Positions 1 through 4,781 of a DNA stretch of 21,435 bases are shown one piece after another. The position numbers and the translations under genes were made by a program. Source of the DNA: a virus. The DNA lies in the IMG/VR virus record IMGVR_UViG_3300005548_000041, positions 1 to 21,435 of that record; one strand, written 5' to 3'. Within the stretch, counting starts at the first letter, position 1. Each line of letters opens with the position of its first letter. The notes under the pieces are model-generated. The model was given only the letters and a program-made list of their open reading frames with translations. It made no database searches and was not told where the DNA came from.

Positions 1-600
1 CAGCACACCGAGGCGACTGACGGGGCGCTGTGCCGTCGCCACTCCCAACGGCTGCTGGACACTCTCACCGATATCCGGGAACTGTGGTTCGAACTCGCCT
101 TGATCCTCGAGGCTGGTTCCGCACCCAAGGAAGCGTCCCCGAAAACGCGCCGACTGAAAGCGGACAGCCCACCCGCACCCGCGAACCTCGACGCCCTCGT
201 GCTCCGCGACCACCGAACGATCCAGAAAGGCCACACTGACCCGCCGTCACTACCGGCGATCATCGCCTCATGGGTGCTGCTAGTCGCCGACGAACGACCC
301 CTCACCACCGCCCTGCCCAACTCTGTCGTCGGGCAGCTCGACCTCCTCACCCGCCATCACCAGTGGATCACCGGACAAGAATGGATTGAGGACTACCAGC
401 GGGAAATGACCGAGCTACGCAAAGCCTTGAAGTCGGCTGTGCGGGACCAGACACACCGCGAGTACGGCAAATGCCCCCACTGCAACGGGCCCGTCTTTGT
501 CCGCAACGGCTCCAACAACGCCAAGTGCTCCGGCTGCAACGCCACCTGGTCCACACCGCAGGAGTTGGCAAGACTGTCAGTGATGAGGGAGCAGGCGTGA
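1..600 (+). CDS. Zinc-ribbon phage protein, 5' truncated by window edge
   Basis: The frame is open from the first base to the TGA at 598-600, so the true start lies upstream. The visible part is 199 residues. Near the C-terminus there is a four-cysteine zinc ribbon: CPHC, about 15 residues, then CSGC. The first visible residues include an LCRRH segment followed by a leucine-rich helix, which looks like the second half of another metal site lost at the edge. The middle is mostly helical and rich in charged residues. Proteins with two zinc knuckles around a helical core and followed by a small HTH gene are common in actinophages, but I cannot name a function; DNA binding or regulation is an inference. 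The stop overlaps the next start by 4 nt (GTGA), so the two are probably translationally coupled. A TTG at 100 is an internal codon rather than a likely start. Confidence 0.75.
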   Translation, partial: QHTEATDGALCRRHSQRLLDTLTDIRELWFELALILEAGSAPKEASPKTRRLKADSPPAPANLDALVLRDHRTIQKGHTDPPSLPAIIASWVLLVADERPLTTALPNSVVGQLDLLTRHHQWITGQEWIEDYQREMTELRKALKSAVRDQTHREYGKCPHCNGPVFVRNGSNNAKCSGCNATWSTPQELARLSVMREQA

Positions 601-812
601 CCCGTGTCCCGCTCGACATCGCTGCCGCTATCGGTGAGGTCAACAAGGCCACCATCCGGCAGTGGGTGAACCGCGGCGTGATCAACCGCTACACAGACGG
701 CTACGAGGTTGCCGAGATCCTGCTGTGGGTCGATCAGGAACGGTCGCAGTGGGCCGTCGACATGCGGCAGGGGCTCACTCCGCGAGCAGCTTGTATAAGC
801 GAGCTCGGCTGA
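597..812 (+). CDS. Small helix-turn-helix DNA-binding protein
   Basis: This 71-residue protein starts at a GTG that overlaps the upstream stop by 4 nt. Residues about 4-32 (VPLDIAAAIGEVNKATIRQW, then a NRGVI wing-like turn) resemble a MerR/excisionase-type helix-turn-helix with the usual Q-W-x-x-R-G pattern. A short helical tail follows. Such small winged-helix proteins in phages act as regulators, excisionases or terminase-like DNA binders; nothing here decides between them. The open frame extends upstream to 471 inside the zinc-ribbon gene, but that part is a shadow reading of it. The last 38 nt overlap, convergently, the 3' end of the minus-strand HTH gene ending at 775. Confidence 0.7.
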   Translation: MTRVPLDIAAAIGEVNKATIRQWVNRGVINRYTDGYEVAEILLWVDQERSQWAVDMRQGLTPRAACISELG

Positions 813-1011
813 TCCCCAACTCGGCCGCCAGGTCAGCTGCTGTGCGGCCGGGTTTCATCCGACGGATAGCTTCTCGTCGCATCTCGCCGATCACCCGTTC
901 GGCTTCCCACAGCCGGTGTGATTCCTCGCCTAGCGCCGCGACCTGCTCGATGTCGGTGAGGTGGGCGACGCGTTGACGGACGGAGGTGAGGTAGGTCTCT
1001 GCTTCGGTCAT
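775..1011 (-). CDS. Small HTH regulator with N-terminal coiled coil, leftward
   Basis: This 78-residue protein is the only convincing leftward gene in the window. The first 50 residues are a charged helix (EAETYLTSVRQRVAHL... with regular leucine/valine spacing) likely to dimerise. The last 25 residues form a helix-turn-helix (TAADLAAELGISRARLYKLL) similar to those of resolvase or sigma-region-4 type. The ATG at 1011-1009 lies only six bases past a -10-like TAACTT with a TTGACA -35, so the mRNA is probably leaderless, a common arrangement in actinobacteria. The protein could regulate its own divergent promoter region, where the -35 hexamers form a symmetric palindrome; this is inference. Its 3' end overlaps the rightward HTH gene by 38 nt. 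No phage-repressor family can be named from sequence alone. Confidence 0.75.
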   Translation of the reverse strand: MTEAETYLTSVRQRVAHLTDIEQVAALGEESHRLWEAERVIGEMRREAIRRMKPGRTAADLAAELGISRARLYKLLAE

Positions 1012-1017
1012 GAAAAT

Positions 1018-1047
1018 AAGTTAGCTCCCACCCTTGACATGTGTCAA
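1018..1047 (-). promoter_or_regulatory. Leftward promoter for HTH gene (leaderless)
   Basis: Reading the minus strand, a perfect -35 TTGACA lies at 1047-1042, followed after 18 nt by TAACTT at 1023-1018 as a modest -10 (CTAACT with 17 nt is an alternative). The expected transcription start, about seven bases on, falls at the ATG at 1011. This supports a leaderless mRNA. The -35 shares the palindrome TTGACATGTGTCAA (1034-1047) with the rightward promoter. Confidence 0.6.
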
Positions 1048-1063
1048 CCCCGGAGGCTAAACT
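1034..1063 (+). promoter_or_regulatory. Rightward promoter and symmetric operator-like palindrome
   Basis: TTGACA at 1034-1039 is followed after 18 nt by TAAACT at 1058-1063 (4 of 6 consensus bases), giving a predicted start near 1070. The -35 is one arm of TTGACA-TG-TGTCAA, a perfect inverted repeat, so the same 14 bp supply the -35 elements of both divergent promoters. Outside the palindrome, the flanks are also roughly symmetric (AGTTAGCTCC on the left; GGAGGCTAAACT on the right). A dimeric regulator bound here would cover both promoters. The adjacent HTH protein is the obvious candidate. Confidence 0.6.
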
Positions 1064-1065
1064 CT

Positions 1066-1099
1066 AGTTACCAACTAAATAGAGAGGGGGTTGGCCCCT
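1066..1099 (+). promoter_or_regulatory. Short leader with alternative hairpins over the RBS
   Basis: The predicted 29-nt leader holds three small inverted repeats that cannot all form together. TAGTT(ACC)AACTA lies at 1066-1078, CCAAC/GTTGG at 1071-1075 and 1090-1094, and AGGGG(GTTGG)CCCCT at 1085-1099. The third would pair the Shine-Dalgarno G-run with bases reaching the first base of the TTG start. Because the TSS is predicted at about 1070, the first repeat may instead be a DNA operator. Stability has not been computed. Confidence 0.35.
1072..1086 (+). repeat. CAACTAAATAGAGAG start-associated repeat, copy 1
   Basis: This 15-mer matches the one at 11423-11437 (CAACTAAATAGGGAG) in 14 of 15 positions. 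Both copies end in the purine-rich ribosome-binding region, 12 and 9 nt before the start codon. The two sites lie more than 10 kb apart. Confidence 0.6.
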
Positions 1100-1230
1100 T
1101 GAATTCCGATCAAGTAGGGATGTGGGCCACAATCACCAGCACCCTGGCGGGACTGGTAAGCGTGGCGCTACAGATCGAAGAAAGGATCAAGGGCCGCCGT
1201 CGCAGGAAGCGGAAACGCCGAAAGCGATAG
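1099..1230 (+). CDS. 43-aa single-TM peptide with arginine/lysine-rich tail
   Basis: This is the first gene read from the rightward promoter. TTG at 1099 is preceded by AGAGGGGG at 1083-1090, about 8 nt away; ATG at 1120 is a fallback start, but it has no good ribosome site and would remove part of the N-terminus. The peptide has a short polar head, one hydrophobic segment (about residues 9-27, MWATITSTLAGLVSVALQI) and then a run in which 14 of the last 15 residues are Arg or Lys. The positive-inside rule puts the basic tail in the cytoplasm, where it could also touch nucleic acid or phospholipid heads. I do not recognise a family. A 10-bp hairpin follows directly. Confidence 0.6.
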   Translation: MNSDQVGMWATITSTLAGLVSVALQIEERIKGRRRRKRKRRKR

Positions 1231-1236
1231 CGGACA

Positions 1237-1269
1237 GGGACCCGGAACATACCTAGTGCTCCGGGTCCC
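1237..1269 (+). terminator. Terminator-like hairpin without U-tract
   Basis: GGGACCCGGA (1237-1246) and TCCGGGTCCC (1260-1269) form a perfect 10-bp stem with a 13-nt loop, seven bases after the TAG of the 43-aa gene. No T-run follows. It could be a U-less actinobacterial terminator, or a processing or stability hairpin. Confidence 0.6.
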
Positions 1270-1312
1270 ACCCTCTCAAGTATGAAACCCCGGCCAGGAA
1301 GAGAGCAACAAT

Positions 1313-1477
1313 ATGCGGCCCTACTGGGCACTGCTGACCACGACGATCGTCCTCATAGTGCTCGCCATCGTGCAGGCAACAGGCAGCGGCGTCCCGCTGT
1401 GGCTATGGATCGTCGACGGGGCTCTCTTCCTGGCCGGGCTCTACCTCGCCGTCACCGGCCGGCGAACACGCACCTGA
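1313..1477 (+). CDS. 54-aa membrane protein, two TM segments
   Basis: ATG at 1313 follows a purine-rich site (GGAAGAGAG, about 1298-1306) at good spacing. The peptide begins MRPYW and has hydrophobic segments at about residues 6-21 (ALLTTTIVLIVLAIVQ) and 29-47 (LWLWIVDGALFLAGLYLAV). Between them is a short TGSG turn, and the C-terminus is a basic RRTRT. This is a helical hairpin with both ends probably cytoplasmic. Its size and topology resemble class II holins, but the gene is far from the lysis genes, so a membrane-resident superinfection or regulatory role is equally possible. A different, longer reading at 1282-1500 is an out-of-frame shadow. I recognise no family. Confidence 0.65.
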   Translation: MRPYWALLTTTIVLIVLAIVQATGSGVPLWLWIVDGALFLAGLYLAVTGRRTRT

Positions 1478-1572
1478 GCGTGTCGATGTTGCAGGAGTGA
1501 CTTCACGACCCCCATACTGTCCGTGTAACGCCAATTTGGTGGCGGAGCTGTCCCCAGACCAAACTCACTAGG

Positions 1573-1604
1573 AAGCCCCGAACCCAACGGCCGGGGCTTT
1601 CTTC
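1573..1604 (+). terminator. Intrinsic terminator
   Basis: AAGCCCCG (1573-1580) and CGGGGCTT (1592-1599) pair perfectly over 8 bp around an 11-nt loop, followed by a short T-rich stretch (TCTT). This is the usual form of a phage intrinsic terminator. It lies only 18 nt upstream of the next start codon, so any downstream expression must come from readthrough or from a promoter inside the hairpin region. Nothing coding was seen in 1478-1572; it contains CGCCA/TGGCG and TTGGT/ACCAA inverted repeats. Confidence 0.7.
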
Positions 1605-1621
1605 ATGCCCGGAGGACACCG

Positions 1622-1705
1622 ATGTCACTCACTCACATCCTCCTGATCATCATCGCCGCTGGCATCTGGCTACCCGTACTAGCCAACACCGTCCGCATCC
1701 GCTGA
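1622..1705 (+). CDS. 27-aa single-TM micropeptide
   Basis: ATG at 1622 has a strong GGAGG at 1611-1615, six bases away, and ends at TGA 1703-1705. The peptide MSLTHILLIIIAAGIWLPVL continues with ANTVRIR. It is almost entirely one transmembrane helix with a basic C-terminus, giving an N-out, C-in prediction. The excellent ribosome site right after a terminator argues that it is real despite its size. Function is unknown. Small hydrophobic phage peptides may alter host membranes or modulate partner proteins. It is the third tiny membrane protein in a row in this small-gene block. Confidence 0.6.
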   Translation: MSLTHILLIIIAAGIWLPVLANTVRIR

Positions 1706-1721
1706 GAACTGGAGCTAGGCC

Positions 1722-1931
1722 ATGAGCGAAATCGGGACCGCTGAAATACGGATCAAGCCAGTCCTAGACGAAGCTGCGCTTGAACTCCTCGGCAACCTGA
1801 TCGAGGCTCGGGTAACCGCAGCCATCGAGAAGGCGCTCAACCCCCGACAAGTGATCAGCATCAGCCAGAACTTCACCTCGCAGCCAGACCCCTACGAAGT
1901 CGCCCGTCAGGCAGCCCAGAAAACCCGCTGA
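1722..1931 (+). CDS. Small conserved-type phage protein, 69 aa
   Basis: ATG at 1722 follows a GGAG (1711-1714). The protein has an N-terminal beta-like stretch (EIRIKPV) and a long amphipathic helix (residues about 14-40, DEAALELLGNLIEARVTAAI). The tail is polar and ends in a second short helix (EVARQAAQKTR). There is no cysteine and no membrane segment. The stop TGA shares its A with the ATG of the next gene, which makes coupling very likely. I have seen short proteins of this shape upstream of the terminase in actinophages, but I know of no assigned role. Confidence 0.65.
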   Translation: MSEIGTAEIRIKPVLDEAALELLGNLIEARVTAAIEKALNPRQVISISQNFTSQPDPYEVARQAAQKTR

Positions 1932-2176
1932 TGGTTGCCGGACGGGAAGCAACACCAGGCGACGCCAAAGCAACCGAACGCCTCATGGAGTACTGGGCAC
2001 ACGGACCCGGGGCAGCAAAGATCCAATGGGGCGTACCCGGCGACTTCAATCGCTGCGTAGTCGAGCTCGGCAAGTACGTCTCACCGAGAATCGTCAAAGG
2101 CCTCTGCTCCAACCTCCACCAGCGAGCCACCGGCGCACGCCCCGGCCACGCCGCCACCGAGCAGCACAGCCACTAG
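1931..2176 (+). CDS. Conserved actinophage protein upstream of HNH/terminase, 81 aa
   Basis: This gene starts on the last base of the upstream stop. It carries a recognisable core at residues about 13-65: ATERLMEYWAHGPGAAKIQW, GVPGDFNRCVVELGKYV and GLCSNLHQRATG. From memory, similar WAxGxGAAKIxWGxPGDFxRC proteins occur in many mycobacterial, Rhodococcus and Gordonia phages close to the HNH and terminase genes. No biochemical role is known to me. The C-terminus is short, polar and His-rich. Its place next to HNH and TerS suggests a packaging-associated or structural accessory role, but this is inference. Confidence 0.75.
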   Translation: MVAGREATPGDAKATERLMEYWAHGPGAAKIQWGVPGDFNRCVVELGKYVSPRIVKGLCSNLHQRATGARPGHAATEQHSH

Positions 2177-2179
2177 CCG

Positions 2180-2473
2180 ATGCCCTGGTCCACCAGCACC
2201 CACAAGGGCAGCACAAGGGCCAGTAGGGCACTACGAGACCACGTCCTCCGCATGTACCCACACTGCTACCTCCACTACCCAGGATGCACAGGGACCAGCA
2301 CAGAAGACGACCACGTCATACCCCTATACGCAGGCGGCACAGACCACATAGCCAACCACCGCGGCGCATGCCACCACTGCCACGCAATCAAGTCAGCCCG
2401 CGAGGGGCACGCAGCCCGACCAACACGCAAACGGAAACCCGAACAACACCCAGGCATCCGTCACACACCGTGA
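2180..2473 (+). CDS. HNH endonuclease, packaging-associated
   Basis: The 97-residue protein has the zinc-stabilised HNH layout. A CYLHYPGC pair at residues about 29-36 provides one CxxC-like arm, EDDHVIPL (about 42-49) carries the first catalytic/metal His, and NHRGACHHCHAIKSA (about 59-73) holds the Asn/His and second cysteine knuckle. The C-terminus is a basic Arg/Lys tail. In HK97-like phages, an HNH protein encoded next to the terminase helps TerL/TerS cut DNA at cos ends; the gene order here (HNH, then TerS, TerL, portal) matches that. The start ATG is only 3 nt past the upstream stop and lacks a strong Shine-Dalgarno site, so translation probably depends on coupling. No intron is visible, so it is unlikely to be a homing enzyme. 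Confidence 0.88.
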   Translation: MPWSTSTHKGSTRASRALRDHVLRMYPHCYLHYPGCTGTSTEDDHVIPLYAGGTDHIANHRGACHHCHAIKSAREGHAARPTRKRKPEQHPGIRHTP

Positions 2474-2625
2474 CCATAGGGGGAGCCACCCCCCACCCCC
2501 ACCCCACCGGACCTCGGAATGTATAGCAGCTCCGATCATGCGTGCGCCTTTTCCCCGTTTTGCGGTCACTCTTCGTGATCGGCTCGCCAGCGTCCTGGAG
2601 GCGCTGCCGTGACCCTGGAGGTCCG
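2474..2625. other. Candidate cos/packaging region and terS leader
   Basis: This non-coding stretch lies between HNH and TerS. It contains GGGGG (2479-2483) facing a 6-C run (2489-2494), then further C5 and C4 runs separated by single A bases to 2505. On the other strand this gives GGGG-T-GGGGG-T-GGGGGG, which may fold as a G-quadruplex. A perfect 7-bp inverted repeat, CCGATCA (2532-2538) and TGATCGG (2576-2582), follows with a 37-nt spacer. Cos sites of HNH-linked actinophages commonly lie here. The exact cleavage position cannot be read from the sequence. Confidence 0.4.
2610..2623 (+). repeat. TGACCCTGGAGGTC ribosome-site repeat, copy 1 (terS)
   Basis: This 14-mer is identical to 7023-7036 before the scaffold gene. 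It contains the GGAGG ribosome site inside an inverted repeat (GACC-CTGGA-GGTC), so the Shine-Dalgarno bases lie partly in the loop and partly in the stem. It ends 2 nt before the terS ATG. Confidence 0.6.
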
Positions 2626-3012
2626 ATGCCTGATTCCACGTTCGTCCCGGCCACCTCTCCGGCTGATCTCGATTCGGCCGGTAAGGCGCTGTGGGATGGC
2701 ATCTCGACGAAGTGGGAGCTACGTCCCGATGAGCTTCGGGTGCTCGAGGATGCGTGTCGCGAGGCTGATGTGCTCTCGTCTCTAGAGACGGTCCGTTCGA
2801 GCAGCACGTTCTCGGTGACGGTGTTCGGGTCGCAGGGTCAGATGGTGATTCACCCGGTGATCTCGGAACTCCGTCAGCACCGGGCGACGCTGGCGGCGTT
2901 GCTTCGTCAGTTGAAGTTGCCGGATGAGAATCCGGAGCAAGCTGCCGCGGCGAGGTCGTCGATGATGCGCGGCGTTGCTAATGCGCGCTGGGCGACTCGC
3001 GGTGGCGCGTAG
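2626..3012 (+). CDS. terS: Terminase small subunit (P27-like)
   Basis: This 128-residue protein recognises the phage packaging site and hands DNA to the large subunit. ATG at 2626 was chosen because it follows CTGGAGG; the GTG at 2542 would add an unlikely Cys/Arg-rich leader. Helices at residues about 12-50 (SPADLDSAGKALWDGISTKW, then RPDELRVLEDACREADVLSS) match the P27-type small-terminase pattern in which L/E-rich helices precede a GQMVIHPVISELRQ segment (about residues 67-80). A helical tail with RSSMMRGVANARW follows. The length is normal for the family. The large subunit follows with an 11-nt overlap. No classical N-terminal HTH is obvious. Confidence 0.88.
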   Translation: MPDSTFVPATSPADLDSAGKALWDGISTKWELRPDELRVLEDACREADVLSSLETVRSSSTFSVTVFGSQGQMVIHPVISELRQHRATLAALLRQLKLPDENPEQAAAARSSMMRGVANARWATRGGA

Positions 3013-4768
3013 CGCGGTCGCCCAGGTTTGTTCTGCCGATTCCGAGTTCGCGGAGATCATTCGCTGGTATGAGGATCTTCTAGAGCACACGTTTCCTCCT
3101 ACCGACCTTGCGTGGGAACCAGTCAAGATCGGTCCGACCTGGCAGTACGACAACGGCTGGGAGTTGCCGCTGTTCACGCTCGGCTGGCGGGTCCTGGCTT
3201 GGTGCGGGGTGTGGCTGAGGGATAAGAACGGCAATCCTTGGCAGTTCACGGCCGAGCAGACCCGGTTCGTCCTTTGGTTCTTCGCGGTCGATGAGTCCGG
3301 GTCGTTCGTCTATCACTCGGCTGTGTTGCAGCGGCTCAAGGGTTGGGGGAAAGATCCGCTGGCAGCCTGCCTGTCGGTTGCAGCGATGTTCGCCGAGGTG
3401 TCGTTCTCTCACTGGGACGGAGAAACCCCGATCGGCAGGGATGAGCCGGCCGCGTGGATTCAGTTGGTCGCGGTGTCGCAAGAGCAGACCCAGAACACGA
3501 TGAAGTTGTTCCCCTCGCTGATCTCACCTGAAGCGCGTAAGCACTATGGGATTCAGGTCGGCAAGCTGAACGTGTGGGGGCTCGGCGATACGCGCCAGAT
3601 CCAGGCCGTGACGAATAACCCTCTGTCGATCGAGGGAAAACGTCCGACGCTGGTCGTCCGTAACGAGACGCAGAACTGGAATTCGAGCAACGGCGGCCAC
3701 GCGATGGCCGGCGCGATCGAAGGTAACGCGGCCAAGTCAGAGGATGGCTCGGCGCGGATGCTCGACATTTGCAACGCCTATCGACCCGGTGAGGATTCGG
3801 TGGGCGAGCGGGCTCGTGAGGGCTGGGAGAAAACCCAGGGTGAAGATCCAGAGGCGTTGGACTTCGGTCTGCTGTACGACTCGCTGGAGGCGCCCCCCGA
3901 GGCGCCGCTGACCGCTGAGTCCGCGCCGAGCGTGGTGGAAGCGATCCGTGGTGACGCGATATGGCTGTCTATCAAACGGATTGTGGCCAGCATCCTGAAC
4001 CCGGCGAACTCCGCTTCAGAGTCTCGGCGCAAGTGGTACAACCAGATCACCGCGACCGAGGACGCCCGATTCGACCCGTTGCAGGTGAAGGCGTGCGAAG
4101 TCAGAGAAAAGCTGCAACCCGGCGACGAGATTGTCCTATTCGGTGACGGGTCGAAGTCCGACGACGCGACCGGCCTTGTCGGTGTCCGCATGTCGGACGG
4201 CTTGACCCAGGTGCTGCACGTCCAGCAACCAAAGCGCGGTCAGATCGTCGACCGTGGAGCCGTGGACCTCGCTGTCATCACCGCTGTAAAAACCTACAAG
4301 GTCGTCGCTTTCTGGTTCGACCCGTCCCACGCCAAGGACGAGGATGCCGAGGGTGACGAGCGGTTCTGGTGGCCACTGTGCGATGAGTGGATGCACCGTT
4401 ACGGCCGGAGGTTCAAGTTCTGGGCCGTAAAGACCGGGGACCAGAAGCATGCCGTCGCTTGGGACATGACCTCGCCGACCAGGCAAGCCCAGTTCGTTGC
4501 CGCGGTCGAGCGACTTGACGAAGACATTCAGGCCGGGCACTTCAAGTACGCCAGATCTGGCTGGTTGCAACGCCACTTGACCAATGCTCGCCGGCACCCG
4601 GGCAAGTTCGGTGTCTCTATGCGCAAAGACGGCCGCGAATCAGCCAAAAAGATCGACCTCGCGGTCTGCGCCGCCGGTGGCCGGATGTTGTGGCGGTTCG
4701 TGCAACTCGCCCGGGTCGGCACCAGCAAACGGGCTCCCGGTAAAGGCCGGATGGTCGCAATGAATTGA
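3002..4768 (+). CDS. terL: Terminase large subunit
   Basis: This 588-residue protein (from GTG 3002) is the ATP-driven packaging motor and cos nuclease. The ATPase half has a degenerate P-loop, LKGWGKDPLAA (residues about 112-122), and the Walker B/catalytic Glu region VVRNETQNW (E222). The RNase H-like nuclease half shows acidic positions D382 in FGDGSKSDDATG, D440 in FWFDPSH and D552 in KKIDLAV, followed by CAAGGRMLWRF. These are the expected metal-binding aspartates. TTG 2975 and ATG 2981 are also in frame and would overlap terS further; none has a strong ribosome site, so the start is uncertain. The gene order TerS-TerL-portal is canonical. Confidence 0.95.
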   Translation: MARSAVAQVCSADSEFAEIIRWYEDLLEHTFPPTDLAWEPVKIGPTWQYDNGWELPLFTLGWRVLAWCGVWLRDKNGNPWQFTAEQTRFVLWFFAVDESGSFVYHSAVLQRLKGWGKDPLAACLSVAAMFAEVSFSHWDGETPIGRDEPAAWIQLVAVSQEQTQNTMKLFPSLISPEARKHYGIQVGKLNVWGLGDTRQIQAVTNNPLSIEGKRPTLVVRNETQNWNSSNGGHAMAGAIEGNAAKSEDGSARMLDICNAYRPGEDSVGERAREGWEKTQGEDPEALDFGLLYDSLEAPPEAPLTAESAPSVVEAIRGDAIWLSIKRIVASILNPANSASESRRKWYNQITATEDARFDPLQVKACEVREKLQPGDEIVLFGDGSKSDDATGLVGVRMSDGLTQVLHVQQPKRGQIVDRGAVDLAVITAVKTYKVVAFWFDPSHAKDEDAEGDERFWWPLCDEWMHRYGRRFKFWAVKTGDQKHAVAWDMTSPTRQAQFVAAVERLDEDIQAGHFKYARSGWLQRHLTNARRHPGKFGVSMRKDGRESAKKIDLAVCAAGGRMLWRFVQLARVGTSKRAPGKGRMVAMN

Positions 4769-4781
4769 TGGAGGGAGCGGT

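Noticed and set aside
1488-1521. A possible promoter (TTGCAG with CATACT)
   Set aside because: The spacing is 18 nt, but both boxes match poorly and a terminator follows directly. It may be chance.
2521-2530. A possible extended -10 promoter (TGTATAGC region) for the terminase operon
   Set aside because: The required -35 region falls in C-runs with no match, and the -10 has only four consensus bases. It is too weak to list.
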